DNA of 64,000 nucleotides from Vallicoccus soli (GTDB lineage: Bacteria; Actinomycetota; Actinomycetes; Motilibacterales; Motilibacteraceae), in contig NZ_QZEZ01000003.1 of NCBI RefSeq assembly GCF_003594885.1, forward strand, positions 62,001 through 126,000, given 5' to 3'. Below are positions 1 to 8,763 of the stretch, piece by piece. The stretch's first letter is position 1, and the number at the start of each line of letters is the position of its first letter. The notes beneath the pieces were generated by a model that had not been told where the DNA came from, made no database searches, and saw only the letters and a list, made by a program, of their open reading frames with translations. Made by a program: the position numbers and the translations under genes.

Positions 1-321
1 CGGGGCCTCGACCGGCGCGTCGCCCTCCTCGGGGGCCGGGCGCGTCACGGCGGCCGTGGCGCGCTTCGCGGCGGCGGCCGCGACGACCTTGCGGGTGCGC
101 GGCGCGGGGGCGGCGAGCCCCTCGTCGACCTTCACGGTGACGCCCTCCTCGCTGAGGCTGCGCAGGACGGCCTTCATGCGGGACATGGGGATCGCCGCCT
201 GCTCGAGGACCTGGCGCAGGTCGTCGGGCGTGACGAAGCCCTGGCCCTTGCCCCGCTGGAACAGGTCCTGGACCTGCGGGATGGAGAACTCGGGCGGCAG
301 CGGACGACTCACCGACGACAC
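1..321 (-). CDS. Primary RNA polymerase sigma factor, N-terminal part only (sigma-70 region 1.1), runs off left edge
   Basis: Reading leftward from 321 the frame gives a start followed by PLPPEFSIPQVQDLFQRGKG, then a helix around SRMKAVLRSLSEEGV and an Ala/Lys-rich stretch (KVVAAAAAKRATAAV). The sequence resembles sigma region 1.1, which in primary (RpoD/SigA/HrdB-type) sigma factors inhibits DNA binding by free sigma. The Ala/Lys linker after it is common in actinobacterial SigA. Start: a GTG at 319-321 has GAGAGG six bases upstream; a second in-frame GTG at 310-312 is possible. The frame stays open to base 1, so only about 107 residues are visible and the core regions 2-4 lie outside. Region 1.1 is usually confined to group 1 sigma factors, which separates this gene from the sigma gene at 38990. 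The identification rests on a short domain, so it is good but not certain. Confidence 0.7.
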   Translation of the reverse strand, partial: MSSVSRPLPPEFSIPQVQDLFQRGKGQGFVTPDDLRQVLEQAAIPMSRMKAVLRSLSEEGVTVKVDEGLAAPAPRTRKVVAAAAAKRATAAVTRPAPEEGDAPVEAP

Positions 322-658
322 GAACAACCTCTCGACGAACGGGCGACGGGGCGAGGGCTCCGGCGGCCCGCGGGGATGACCCGCGGGGACGTCCGGGGCG
401 CACGGCCCGGCTGGCAGCGGTCCCCTGCAGCCAGCATGCCCCGGGGACCGGGGCAGGGGCGAGCGCAGGCAACATCCGATTCTGACACGCCGCAGCGGCG
501 GTGGGCGCCCGCCGAGCGCGTGGCGGCACCCGGACGGGGGCGCGGGGCGGGGTCTCGACCGGCCCCCGACCGTCCCTGTACCGGTCCTTTGCCCGCGGTA
601 CCGGTCCTCGGCCCGCGCCGCCGGCCCCGGCGCGCTCGCGGGCCGGGCGCGCCGCCCG
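322..658. other. Non-coding gap between the sigma factor start and the usp stop
   Basis: About 340 bases lie between two leftward genes. Both strands have open frames here, but they carry no recognisable domain or good start. The gap presumably holds the promoter of the sigma gene. It includes a CCCCGGGG-centred inverted region near 438-455 and a 20-bp tandem repeat (578-617, listed separately). I could not identify a convincing -35/-10 pair. Confidence 0.5.
578..617. repeat. Two tandem copies of a 20-bp unit (GTACCGGTCC core)
   Basis: Bases 578-597 and 598-617 are near-identical 20-mers of the form GTACCGGTCCTnnGCCCGCG, differing only at the two n positions. They lie about 20 bases beyond the usp stop and about 260 bases upstream of the sigma factor start, on the side where a sigma promoter would be. 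The function is unknown. Confidence 0.7.
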
Positions 659-1063
659 CTAGTCCTCCTCGGCCTTCACCGCCAGGACGGGGCACGGGGC
701 GTCGAGCAGGATGCGCTGGGCGTTGCTGCCGAGGATGAGCTTGCCGACCGGGCTGCGCCGGCGCAGGCCGATGACGATGAAGTCCGCCGACTCCTCCTCG
801 GCCACGGCGATGAGGTCCTCGGCCGGCTCGAGGCCGCGGACGAGCTGGCGCACCTCGTGCTCGACGCCGGCGGCGGCGAGCTCCTCGCCGACGCGGGCCA
901 GCTCCGCCTCCGAGCGCGCGTTCTCCTCCGCGTCGAGGTCGCGCCCGCCGCGGTGCGAGTTGAGGACGACGAGCTTCGTCCGGCGCAGCCGCGCCTCCTC
1001 GGCCGCGCGGCGCAGGGCGGCGCGCCCCTCGGCCTTGGGCACGTAGCCCACCACGATCGTCAT
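659..1063 (-). CDS. Universal stress protein (UspA family), single domain
   Basis: 134 residues beginning MTIVVGYVPKAEGRAALRRA. The fold is the typical Usp alpha/beta sandwich: strand TIVVGYV, a helix of Ala/Arg repeats, then FIVIGLRRRSPVGKLILGS near the C-terminus. That last segment contains the G-(2x)-G-(9x)-G-S/T-like ATP-binding loop, ending NAQRILLDAPCPVLAV. Family knowledge: cytosolic nucleotide-binding proteins induced in stress and stationary phase. Start: the ATG at 1061-1063 is preceded by GGAGGAG at good spacing. The gene stands alone, transcribed leftward and divergent from the CYTH-CHAD gene. The length matches one-domain members, whereas many actinobacterial Usps are tandem two-domain proteins. 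Confidence 0.9.
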   Translation of the reverse strand: MTIVVGYVPKAEGRAALRRAAEEARLRRTKLVVLNSHRGGRDLDAEENARSEAELARVGEELAAAGVEHEVRQLVRGLEPAEDLIAVAEEESADFIVIGLRRRSPVGKLILGSNAQRILLDAPCPVLAVKAEED

Positions 1064-1234
1064 CCCCGGCTCCTCCTCCGCCTCGCTGCGTCGGGCCCCC
1101 GCGGGCGGCGGGGGCGGCACGGACGCTACTGCACCCCCGGCGTGCCCGCCGCTCCCGCGCGTGCAGCCGACCCGAGGTGAACAGCAGGTGAACGCCCGGG
1201 TACGGGCGCGTGGCGTCGGACGGCTCCGGTGGGG

Positions 1235-1240
1235 CACCAT
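1235..1240 (+). promoter_or_regulatory. Putative -10 hexamer CACCAT for a leaderless CYTH-CHAD mRNA
   Basis: CACCAT ends six bases before the ATG at 1247. The same arrangement is seen before many other starts in this window. The hexamer differs from TANNNT only at the first base. Confidence 0.45.
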
Positions 1241-1246
1241 GGGCCC

Positions 1247-2872
1247 ATGCCGCGCCGCACCACCAGCCCCAGCAGCACCGGGACGGGCCCCGCGGGCTCC
1301 CCGACCGGTCGCACCGCCGCCGTGCCCACCAGCTCCTACGAGGTGGAGCGCACGTACGCCCTCGCCCCCGACGCCCCGCTGCCCGACCTGGCCGGCGCCG
1401 GCGAGGTGGCCGCGGTCGGTGCGGTGAGCACCCACCGGCTCGACGCGACGTACTGGGACACCGCCGACCTGCGCCTCGCCGCCCGCGGGGTGCGCCTGCG
1501 CCGGCGCACGGGCGGCACGGACGCCGGCTGGCACGTGAAGCTGCCCGACGGCAGCGGCACCACGGAGGTGCATCTCCCGCCGGGCCGGTCGGGGTCGGTC
1601 CCCCGGCCGCTGGCCTCCCTCGTGGCGGCCCTGGTCCGCGACGCCGAGCTCGTGCCCGTGGCGCGGCTGCGCACGCGGCGCACCGAGCACGCGCTGGTGG
1701 ACGCCGGGGGGACGGTGCTCGCCCTCGTGGCGGACGACGACGTGCAGGGCGAGGCGTACCCCCGGGGGGACGACGGCGGGGACGGCGCCGGCAGCGCTGC
1801 GGTCCTCGAGCACTGGCGGGAGGTCGAGGTCGAGCTCGCCCCCGACGCGGACGGGCGCGGCACCGCCGTGCTCGACGCCGTGCAGGAGCGGCTGCTCGCC
1901 GCGGGCGCGGAGGCGGCGGAGCACCCGTCCAAGGTCGGGCGCGTCCTGGGGACCACCGGCGCGTCCCCGTGGCCCGGCCGGGCGCCCCGCCCGCGGCCCA
2001 AGGCCGCGGCCGGGGACGTGCTGACCGCGCACCTGCGCGAGCAGGTCGACGCCCTGCTGGCGCAGGACGTGCGGGTCCGGCGCGACCAGCCCGACGCCGT
2101 GCACAAGATGCGGGTGGCCACCCGCCGCCTGCGCTCGGCGCTGCGCACCTTCCGCCCGCTCCTGGACGAGGAGCGCACCCGGCCGCTGGGCGACGAGCTG
2201 CGCTGGCTCGCCGGCGAGCTCGGCGGGATGCGCGACCGCGAGGTGCTGCTGGCCCGCCTCCTCGGCGACGTCGCCGAGCTGCCGGCCGAGCAGGTCCTCG
2301 GCCCGGTCGCCGCCCGCGTCGAGTCGAGCCTCACCTCGGACTTCGCGGCGGCGCGGCGCGCGGCGCTCGTCGAGCTGGACGGCCCCCGCTACCGCGAGCT
2401 CGTCGGCGCCCTCGTCGAGCTCGCCGCGGCCCCGCCGCTCACCCCGGCCGCCGGCGAGCGGGCCGACCGGGTGCTGCCCCCGCTCGTGCGCAAGGTCCAC
2501 CGCCGGCTGCTCGCGGAGGTGGAGGCCGCGCGCGCCGGGACGACCGACGAGGCGTACCACGAGGCCCGCAAGACGGCCAAGCGCCTGCGCTACGCCGCCG
2601 AGGCGCTCACCCCGGCCTTCGGGGCCGACGCCCGCGAGCTCGCCGGGCGCGCCGAGCAGGTGCAGGAGGTGCTCGGCGAGCACCAGGACTCCGTGGTGGC
2701 CCGCGACGAGCTGCGCCGGCTCGCCGGGACCGCCCACCGGGCGGGCGAGGACGGGTTCACGTACGGCCTGCTGTGGGCGCGCGAGGCGGCGCGGGCGGCC
2801 GCGGCCGAGGCGGCGGTCGTCGGCGTGGCGGCCCGCCTGCGCGGGGGGAAGGCGAAGGCGCTCTACCGCTGA
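1247..2872 (+). CDS. CYTH and CHAD domain-containing protein
   Basis: 541 residues. After a low-complexity Ser/Thr/Pro leader, the CYTH domain starts with EVERTY near residue 32. This is the ExE signature of triphosphate tunnel enzymes, and it is followed by basic/acidic strands such as RLRRRT and WHVKLP. The C-terminal half is a CHAD helical domain with the characteristic histidines in VHKMRVATRRLRS (near 285) and YHEARKTAKRLRYAAE (near 437). CHAD domains bind polyphosphate, and CYTH domains hydrolyse triphosphates or polyphosphate in related proteins. A role in polyphosphate metabolism is therefore likely but inferred. An upstream in-frame GTG (1229) would add six residues; the ATG was preferred because of the -10-like CACCAT. 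The protein is soluble with no signal peptide. Confidence 0.9.
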   Translation: MPRRTTSPSSTGTGPAGSPTGRTAAVPTSSYEVERTYALAPDAPLPDLAGAGEVAAVGAVSTHRLDATYWDTADLRLAARGVRLRRRTGGTDAGWHVKLPDGSGTTEVHLPPGRSGSVPRPLASLVAALVRDAELVPVARLRTRRTEHALVDAGGTVLALVADDDVQGEAYPRGDDGGDGAGSAAVLEHWREVEVELAPDADGRGTAVLDAVQERLLAAGAEAAEHPSKVGRVLGTTGASPWPGRAPRPRPKAAAGDVLTAHLREQVDALLAQDVRVRRDQPDAVHKMRVATRRLRSALRTFRPLLDEERTRPLGDELRWLAGELGGMRDREVLLARLLGDVAELPAEQVLGPVAARVESSLTSDFAAARRAALVELDGPRYRELVGALVELAAAPPLTPAAGERADRVLPPLVRKVHRRLLAEVEAARAGTTDEAYHEARKTAKRLRYAAEALTPAFGADARELAGRAEQVQEVLGEHQDSVVARDELRRLAGTAHRAGEDGFTYGLLWAREAARAAAAEAAVVGVAARLRGGKAKALYR

Positions 2873-2908
2873 GCACCGGGCCGGCCGGGTGCTGTCAGCC
2901 CCCGCTGG

Positions 2909-2914
2909 CAGCAT
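2909..2914 (+). promoter_or_regulatory. Putative -10 hexamer CAGCAT before dinB
   Basis: CAGCAT lies exactly seven bases before the GTG at 2922. The identical hexamer and spacing recur before the sulfotransferase gene at 61327. No ribosome-binding site is visible, which supports a leaderless transcript. Confidence 0.45.
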
Positions 2915-2921
2915 GGTCGGC

Positions 2922-4283
2922 GTGCGCAGCGGACCGAGCGTGCTGCACGTCGACCTCGACGCGTTCTACGCCAGCGTCGAGCAGCTCGACAAGCCGTCCC
3001 TCGCGGGGCGGGCGGTCGTCGTGGGCGGCACCGGGCCCCGGGGCGTCGTGGCGACGGCGAGCTACGAGGCGCGCCGGCACGGCGTGCGCTCGGCCATGTC
3101 CGGCGCCGAGGCCCGGGCGCGCGCGCCGCACGCCGCCTTCCTCGCACCCCGGTTCGCGGCCTACGCGGCGGTCAGCGGCGTCGTCATGCGGGTCCTGCGC
3201 GAGCTGTCGCCGCTCGTCGAGCCGCTGAGCCTGGACGAGGCCTTCGTCGACCTGGCCGCGGGCCCGCTCGGCGACCTCGACGAGGACGGGGTCCGCGCGG
3301 CCGCGCACGCGGTCAAGGAGCGGGTGCACGCGCTCACCGGGGTGCGGGCCTCGGTCGGCGCGGCGGGCACCAAGCTGCTCGCCAAGGTGGCGAGCGACCT
3401 GGACAAGCCCGACGGCCTCGTCGTCGTGCCGCTCGGCACGGAGGCCGCGCTGCTCGCCCCGCTGCCCGTGACCCGCCTGTGGGGGGTCGGCCCCGCGACG
3501 GCCGAGCGGCTGCGCCGCGCCGGGGTGCACACGGTCGGCGAGCTCGCCCAGGTGCCCGAGGCCGAGCTCGTGGGCCTGCTCGGGCAGGCGCACGGCACCG
3601 CGCTGTCCCGGCACGCGCGGGGCCTCGACGAGCGGTCGGTGGAGCCCGAGCGCGAGGCGAAGTCGGTGAGCGCCGAGGACACGTTCCCGCGCGACCTCGT
3701 CGAGCCGGCGCTGCTCGCCCACGAGCTCGAGCGGCTCGTCGTACGGGTGGTGGACCGGCTGCGCCGCGACGGGCAGACCGGGCGGACGGTCACGCTCAAG
3801 GTCCGCCGGCACGACTTCTCGACGCTGACCCGGTCGGTGACGCTCCCGGGCCCCACCGACGACCGGCGCACGGTCGGGCGGGTGGCCCGCGACCTGCTCG
3901 CCGGCACCGACGTCTCCGGCGGGGTGCGGCTGCTCGGGGTCGGCGTGTCGGGGCTCGCGGACTGGGCGCAGGCCGACCTGTTCGACGCCGCCGCGGAGGA
4001 GCCGGCCGCGGCGGGCGCGGACCCCGCGCCCGCCGCGCCGGTCGCCACCGGGCCCGAGCGGCCGGACTGGTCGCCGGGGCTCGACGTCGTCCACGACGAG
4101 CACGGGCGCGGGTGGGTCTGGGGCGGGGGCCTCGGGCGGGTGACGGTGCGCTTCGAGCACCGCGGCACGGCGCCCGGGCCGGTGCGCACCCTGCGTGCGG
4201 ACGACCCCGCGCTGCACCCGCTGCCCGCGGCGGAGGTCGCGGCGACCGCCGTCCGGGCGCCGCTGGCCGCCGCGGGCGCGTAG
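2922..4283 (+). CDS. dinB: DNA polymerase IV (Y-family translesion polymerase)
   Basis: 453 residues. The N-terminus VLHVDLDAFYASVEQ carries the first catalytic Asp. The second acidic cluster is SLDEAFVDL near residue 102. Little-finger sequences follow, and QADLFD near residue 350 matches a beta-clamp-binding motif (QxxLF). A further 90 or so residues (VTVRFEHRG..., VRTLRADD) form the C-terminal extension often found in actinobacterial DinB2-type proteins. The enzyme copies past damaged template bases at the fork. Start: the ORF opens at GTG 2889, but GTG 2922 fits the family N-terminus and the CAGCAT hexamer. No SOS box is visible upstream, so damage induction of this copy is not supported by the sequence. 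Its stop codon overlaps the -10 hexamer of the next gene. Confidence 0.93.
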   Translation: MRSGPSVLHVDLDAFYASVEQLDKPSLAGRAVVVGGTGPRGVVATASYEARRHGVRSAMSGAEARARAPHAAFLAPRFAAYAAVSGVVMRVLRELSPLVEPLSLDEAFVDLAAGPLGDLDEDGVRAAAHAVKERVHALTGVRASVGAAGTKLLAKVASDLDKPDGLVVVPLGTEAALLAPLPVTRLWGVGPATAERLRRAGVHTVGELAQVPEAELVGLLGQAHGTALSRHARGLDERSVEPEREAKSVSAEDTFPRDLVEPALLAHELERLVVRVVDRLRRDGQTGRTVTLKVRRHDFSTLTRSVTLPGPTDDRRTVGRVARDLLAGTDVSGGVRLLGVGVSGLADWAQADLFDAAAEEPAAAGADPAPAAPVATGPERPDWSPGLDVVHDEHGRGWVWGGGLGRVTVRFEHRGTAPGPVRTLRADDPALHPLPAAEVAATAVRAPLAAAGA

Positions 4284-4286
4284 GGT
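4281..4286 (+). promoter_or_regulatory. -10 hexamer TAGGGT overlapping the dinB stop codon
   Basis: TAGGGT begins with the dinB TAG stop and ends eight bases before the GTG start at 4295. The downstream gene therefore probably has its own leaderless promoter. Confidence 0.55.
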
Positions 4287-4294
4287 CGCGCGCC

Positions 4295-5422
4295 GTGACG
4301 GGACGCATCGTGCTCTTCGGCGCCACCGGCTTCACCGGCGGCCTGGTCGCCGCCGCCCTCGCGCCGCTGCGCGGGGACGCACCCCTGGTCCTCGCCGGCC
4401 GCGACCGGGCCCGCCTCGAGGCGCTCGCGTCCCGCCTGGGCGGGTCCGCCGTCGAGGTCGCCGTCGCCGACGCGACCGACGAGGCGCAGGTGGCGGGGCT
4501 GGTGGGCCGCGACGACGTGCTCGTCAGCACCGTCGGGCCGTTCGCGCGGCTGGGGCGCCCGGCGGTCGCCGCCGCCACCGGCGCCGGGGCGGCGTACCTC
4601 GACTCGACCGGCGAGCCGGCCTTCCTCGAGGAGGTCTTCCGCCGGCACGGCCCCCGCGCCGCCGCCACGGGCGCCCGGCTGCTGCCGGCGTTCGGCTACG
4701 ACTACGTCCCCGGCAACCTCGCCGCCGCGCTCGCGCTGCGCGAGGCGGGCGGGGAGGCCCGGCGGGTCGACGTCGGCTACTTCCTGCGCGGGCGCGGCGG
4801 GCTGTCCACCGGGACGCTGGCCTCGGCGGCCGGCGCGGCGCTGCAGCCCGGCCTGGCCTGGCGCACGGGCGCGCTGCGCCACGAGCGCCCGGCCGCGCGG
4901 GTGCGCTCCTTCCACCTCGGCGGCCGCGAGCGGGCCGCGGTCTCGGTCGCCGGCTCGGAGCACCTCGTGCTCCCCCGGTCGTTCCCCCAGCTGCTCGAGG
5001 TCGACGTGCTCCTCGGCTGGGCCGGCGACCTCGCCCGCCCCCTGCAGGGCGCGTCGGCGCTCGCGGGCCTGGCCGGGCGCGTCCCCGGGGTCCGCGCCGG
5101 CGCCGGCGCCCTCGCCGGGCGCCTCGCCGGGGCCCTGCCCGGCGGCACGGGCCAGGGGCCCTCCCCGCAGGCCCGCGCCCGCACCCGCTCGGTCGCCGTC
5201 GCCGAGGCGTTCACCGTCGACGACCGGCTCCTCGCGCGGGTCGTGCTGCAGGGGCCCGACCCGTACGGGCTCACCGGCGCCCTGCTCGCGCGCGGCGCGC
5301 TCGCCGCCGCGCAGGGACGGCTGCGGGGCGCGGGGGCGCTCGGGCCGGTCGACGCGCTGGGGCTCGACGGCCTGGGGGCCCTCGCCCGGGACGCGGGCCT
5401 CGTCCCGCTCGAGGAGGGCTGA
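4295..5422 (+). CDS. Saccharopine dehydrogenase-like NAD(P)-dependent oxidoreductase
   Basis: 375 residues. The N-terminus [20 protein letters not shown] is a Rossmann dinucleotide-binding loop (GATGFTG). It is followed by [15 protein letters not shown], whose Arg after the second strand suggests NADP(H) preference. [18 protein letters not shown] is typical of saccharopine-dehydrogenase-fold proteins, including the trans-acting enoyl reductases of mycobacterial lipid biosynthesis. No membrane segments are present. The substrate cannot be predicted. The spacing and promoter suggest an independent transcription unit, although the dinB stop is only eleven bases upstream. Confidence 0.8.
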   Translation: MTGRIVLFGATGFTGGLVAAALAPLRGDAPLVLAGRDRARLEALASRLGGSAVEVAVADATDEAQVAGLVGRDDVLVSTVGPFARLGRPAVAAATGAGAAYLDSTGEPAFLEEVFRRHGPRAAATGARLLPAFGYDYVPGNLAAALALREAGGEARRVDVGYFLRGRGGLSTGTLASAAGAALQPGLAWRTGALRHERPAARVRSFHLGGRERAAVSVAGSEHLVLPRSFPQLLEVDVLLGWAGDLARPLQGASALAGLAGRVPGVRAGAGALAGRLAGALPGGTGQGPSPQARARTRSVAVAEAFTVDDRLLARVVLQGPDPYGLTGALLARGALAAAQGRLRGAGALGPVDALGLDGLGALARDAGLVPLEEG

Positions 5423-5452
5423 GGAGGGGACGGAGCCGTCGGACCCGGCGCC

Positions 5453-5458
5453 TACTGT
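5453..5458 (+). promoter_or_regulatory. -10 hexamer TACTGT before the recQ-like gene
   Basis: TACTGT ends seven bases before the GTG at 5466, which supports a leaderless mRNA. The next upstream GTG (5457) overlaps the hexamer itself and is therefore an unlikely start. Confidence 0.55.
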
Positions 5459-5465
5459 GCTCGAC

Positions 5466-7622
5466 GTGCCTGCCGACCCCGCCCCGCCCGCCCCGACCGC
5501 CGACCCCGTCGCCCTGCGCGCGCGGGCCGACGAGCTGCTCCGCGCCCTCGCCGGGCCGGCGGCGCGCCTGCGCGAGGACCAGTGGACGGCGATCGAGGCG
5601 CTGGCGGTGCACCGCCGCCGCGCGCTCGTCGTGCAGCGCACCGGCTGGGGCAAGTCCGCGGTCTACTTCCTCGCCACGGCCCTGCTGCGCGAGCAGGGCG
5701 CGGGCCCCACGGTCATCGTGTCGCCGCTGCTCGCGCTCATGCGCAACCAGGTCGAGGCGGCCTCGCGCGCCGGCATCCGGGCCCGCACCATCAACTCGGC
5801 CAACGTCGAGGAGTGGGACGCGGTGTCCGCGGAGGTGCGCGCGGGCGAGGTCGACGTGCTGCTCGTCAGCCCCGAGCGCCTCAACTCCCCCGGCTTCCGC
5901 GACGACGTGCTGCCGCGCCTCGCCGCCGAGACCGGCCTCGTCGTCGTCGACGAGGCGCACTGCATCAGCGACTGGGGCCACGACTTCCGCCCCGACTACC
6001 GGCGGCTGCGCGACCTGCTCACCGACCTGCGCCCGGGGGTCCCGGTGCTCGCGACGACGGCCACCGCCAACGCCCGCGTGACCGCCGACGTCGCCGAGCA
6101 GCTCGAGGCCGGCGGCGACGGCTCGGCGCCGCTCGTGCTGCGCGGCACGCTCGACCGGCCCAGCCTGCACCTCGGGGTCCTGGCCCTGCCGACGGCGGCC
6201 CACCGGCTGGCCTGGCTGTCCGAGCACCTCGACGCCCTGCCGGGCTCCGGGATCGTCTACGCGCTCACGGTCGCCCAGGCCGAGGACGCCGCGGCCCACC
6301 TGCGCGAGCGCGGGCACGTCGTCGCGTCGTACACGGGACGCACCGAGGCCGCCGAGCGCGCCCAGGCCGAGCAGGACCTCGTCGCCAACCGGGTCAAGGC
6401 GCTCGTGGCCACGTCCGCGCTCGGGATGGGGTTCGACAAGCCCGACCTCGGCTTCGTCGTGCACCTCGGCGCGCCGCAGTCGCCCATCGCCTACTACCAG
6501 CAGGTCGGCCGCGCCGGCCGCGGCGTCGACCGGGCGGTGGCCCTGCTCCTGCCGGGGCACGAGGACCAGGACATCTGGCGCTACTTCGCCTCCCTCGCCT
6601 TCCCGCCGGAGCCGGTCGTGCAGCACGCGCTCGACGCGCTCGCCGAGGCCGGCCGGCCGGTGTCGACGGCGGCGCTGGAGACCCGCGTCGAGCTCGGGCG
6701 CACGCGCCTGGAGCAGATGCTCAAGGTGCTCGACGTCGAGGGCGCCGTGCAGCGGGTCCGCGGCGGCTGGGTCGCGACGGGCCGGCCCTGGGCCTACGAC
6801 GCCGAGCGGTACGCCCGGGTCGCCGAGGCCCGCTCCCGGGAGCAGCGGGCGATGCTCGACTACCTCGTCGCGCCCGGCTGCCGCATGGCCTTCCTGCGCG
6901 ACCAGCTCGACGACGAGGGCGTGCAGCCCTGCGGCCGCTGCGACCGGTGCACGGCCCCCTCCTGGCCCACCAGCGTCGACGACGCCGCGGTCGGCGCCGC
7001 GGTCGAGGGCACGCGCCGCCCCGGCGTCGAGGTGGCGCCGCGCGCGATGTGGCCGACGGCCATGGCCTCGCTCGGCGTCGACCTCTCCGGGCGCATCCCG
7101 GCGGCCGAGCAGGCCGCCCCCGGGCGCGCGCTGGGCCGGCTCAGCGACATCGGCTGGGGACCGCGGCTGCGCGAGGTCGTGGGCCCGGCGGCCGGCGACG
7201 GCCCGCTCCCCGACGACCTCTTCGACGGCCTGGTGCAGGTGCTGCGGCACTGGGGCTGGGACGAGCGCCCGCAGGCGGTCGCCTGGGTCGGGTCCGCGCG
7301 GCGCCCCGGGCTGGTGCGCGCCACCGCCGAGCGCCTCGCCGCGGTCGGCCGGCTCGCCCTGCTCGGCTCCGTCCGGCGCTCCGGCGGGCCCGACGTCCCC
7401 GAGCAGGTCGCCCGGGTGAACTCCGCCCAGCGGGTCCGCGCCCTGCACGGCGCCCTGCGCCCCGACCCCGACCTCGCCGCCGCCCTGCCCGGGCTGCGCG
7501 GCCCCCTGCTCCTCGTCGACGACGTCGTCGGCACCGGCTGGACCATGGCCGTCGCCGCCCGCGAGCTGCGCCGCGCCGGCGCCCCCGCCGTCCTGCCGCT
7601 GGCCCTGGCCCTCGACGCCTGA
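5466..7622 (+). CDS. RecQ-family ATP-dependent DNA helicase with C-terminal phosphoribosyltransferase-like domain
   Basis: 718 residues. Helicase motifs in order are the Walker A loop TGWGKSAV near 58, the DEAH box with the RecQ signature [18 protein letters not shown] near 161, TTATAN (motif III) near 197, and QVGRAGR (motif VI) near 345. A four-cysteine zinc region follows (CRMAF near 471, CGRCDRC near 488) with winged-helix-like sequence around it. The last 60 residues contain [15 protein letters not shown] near 680, the PRPP-binding loop of type I phosphoribosyltransferases. RecQ proteins unwind 3'-tailed and branched DNA in repair. The extra PRT-like tail is not part of E. coli RecQ, and its function here is unknown. 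It ends just before a block of tandem repeats. Confidence 0.9.
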   Translation: MPADPAPPAPTADPVALRARADELLRALAGPAARLREDQWTAIEALAVHRRRALVVQRTGWGKSAVYFLATALLREQGAGPTVIVSPLLALMRNQVEAASRAGIRARTINSANVEEWDAVSAEVRAGEVDVLLVSPERLNSPGFRDDVLPRLAAETGLVVVDEAHCISDWGHDFRPDYRRLRDLLTDLRPGVPVLATTATANARVTADVAEQLEAGGDGSAPLVLRGTLDRPSLHLGVLALPTAAHRLAWLSEHLDALPGSGIVYALTVAQAEDAAAHLRERGHVVASYTGRTEAAERAQAEQDLVANRVKALVATSALGMGFDKPDLGFVVHLGAPQSPIAYYQQVGRAGRGVDRAVALLLPGHEDQDIWRYFASLAFPPEPVVQHALDALAEAGRPVSTAALETRVELGRTRLEQMLKVLDVEGAVQRVRGGWVATGRPWAYDAERYARVAEARSREQRAMLDYLVAPGCRMAFLRDQLDDEGVQPCGRCDRCTAPSWPTSVDDAAVGAAVEGTRRPGVEVAPRAMWPTAMASLGVDLSGRIPAAEQAAPGRALGRLSDIGWGPRLREVVGPAAGDGPLPDDLFDGLVQVLRHWGWDERPQAVAWVGSARRPGLVRATAERLAAVGRLALLGSVRRSGGPDVPEQVARVNSAQRVRALHGALRPDPDLAAALPGLRGPLLLVDDVVGTGWTMAVAARELRRAGAPAVLPLALALDA

Positions 7623-7670
7623 GGCGCGGGGCCGGCGGCTCACGGGCGTTCGGGGGCTCCGAGGGTCCGG

Positions 7671-7749
7671 CGGCTCGGGGGGTTCGAGGGCTCGGGGGGT
7701 TCGAGGGCTCGGGGGGTTCGAGGGCTCGGGGGGTTCGACGGCTCGGGGG
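7671..7749. repeat. 17-bp tandem repeat, about 4.5 copies
   Basis: The unit GGGCTCGGGGGGTTCGA repeats with an exact 17-bp period at 7671, 7688, 7705, 7722 and partly at 7739. The strand is strongly G-biased. It lies between the recQ stop and the 22-bp array at 7780. GGTTCGA resembles a tRNA T-arm, but no tRNA fold is present. Confidence 0.85.
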
Positions 7750-7779
7750 TCCGGGGGCTCGGGCGGCACCGCACGCCTC

Positions 7780-7865
7780 ACCCCGCCGCGATCATGCACC
7801 TCGCCGGCGGCGATCATGCACTCCTCCGGCGCCGATCATGCACTCCTCCGGCGCCGATCATGCAG
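7780..7865. repeat. 22-bp repeat array A (CGATCATGC core), four copies
   Basis: CGATCATGCA occurs at 7789, 7811, 7833 and 7855, exactly 22 bases apart. Each copy is preceded by a GC block of the form CCGGCGSC. The first copy is slightly degenerate on its left. The array sits between the convergent recQ and NUDIX-NYN genes. The same unit recurs at 8849-8914 (inverted), 31741-31776, 37793-37897 and 58264-58303. There are no unique spacers, so this is not a CRISPR array. Confidence 0.85.
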
Positions 7866-7908
7866 CCACCCGACGCCGCTCCTGCCTCGCGAGCGGGGGT
7901 CCGCGAAG

Positions 7909-8763
7909 TCAGGCCGCGTCGACGAGGTCCAGCAGCCACCGGGGTCCGGCGGCCACCGCCCCGTCGGGCAGCCGGTCGCGCAGGCCCCGGTCAGCGGTCA
8001 CCACGACGAGCCCGCCCGCACTCCCGGCGACCACGGCCCCGGCGACGGTGTCGTCGCCGCTGCCCGGCGCCCGGAGCACCTCGACGCCGGCCACGTCCTC
8101 CACCGCTGCGGCCCGGCCCTCCACGACGACGACGACCTCCCCGACCCGTACCAGCGCGCCCGCCGGCAGGCGCACGACGCGACCGGGCCGCACCGCGGGC
8201 GACAGCGCGCGGAGCCGCTCGAGCAGGCGGGTCGTCGCGCCCGCACGGTCCCTCCACCAGCCGTCCGGGCGGCTGCCGACGACGTTGGCCGCGTCGACGA
8301 CGAGCCGTACGGCCGGGGCCCGCAGCACGGGCCAGGAGGCCGCGAAGCCCGGGTGCAGGGGCAGGGCGTCCACGTCGGCCTCCGCGACCCAGCGCAGCTC
8401 CACGCTCTCCCGCTGCAGCACGGTGGGCAGGAGGGCGTCGGCGTCGGCCAGCACCGTCGTGTAGGTCCAGCCGCCGTGGTCGACGACGTGCTCCTCGCCG
8501 GTGCGCACCCGCTCCAGCGGCAGGGAGGCCTCCTCGGCGGCCTCGCGCAGCGCGGCGTCCGCCATCGTCTCGTGGCTGTCGCGCGCACCGCCGGGGATGC
8601 CCCAGGTGCCGCCCTCGTGGGTCCACTCGGCGCGGTGCTGCAGCAGGACGCGGACGTCACCCTCGGTACCGGGGGCCCGGAGCAGCAGTCCGGCCGCCCC
8701 GTTGCGCCCCCAGTGCCGGTGCCCCTGGGCGCACTGCACCCAGCCGTCGCCGTCGCCCTGCAC
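7909..8763 (-). CDS. NUDIX hydrolase fused to a NYN/PIN-like domain
   Basis: 284 residues. The N-terminus WVQCAQGHRHWGRNGAAGLL is followed by a Nudix box GGARDSHETMADAALREAAE, matching GX5EX7REUXEE with the usual final Gly region altered to EEASLP. The C-terminal third begins VRLVVDAANVVGSRPDGWW, then GSGDDTVAG and VVVTADRGLRDRL. This pattern of separated aspartates is typical of NYN/PIN-like nuclease folds. Nudix domains cleave nucleoside diphosphates linked to a moiety, and NYN domains are RNase-like. A joint RNA-processing role is inference. Start: GTG 8763, chosen because the frame upstream runs through repeat DNA and family members start just before the CxxGHxHWG motif. Repeat arrays in opposite orientation flank the gene. 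Confidence 0.75.
   Translation of the reverse strand: MQGDGDGWVQCAQGHRHWGRNGAAGLLLRAPGTEGDVRVLLQHRAEWTHEGGTWGIPGGARDSHETMADAALREAAEEASLPLERVRTGEEHVVDHGGWTYTTVLADADALLPTVLQRESVELRWVAEADVDALPLHPGFAASWPVLRAPAVRLVVDAANVVGSRPDGWWRDRAGATTRLLERLRALSPAVRPGRVVRLPAGALVRVGEVVVVVEGRAAAVEDVAGVEVLRAPGSGDDTVAGAVVAGSAGGLVVVTADRGLRDRLPDGAVAAGPRWLLDLVDAA

Noticed and set aside
7671-7749. GGTTCGA motifs resembling tRNA T-arms
   Set aside because: They belong to a 17-bp tandem repeat. No acceptor stem or anticodon arm can be drawn.
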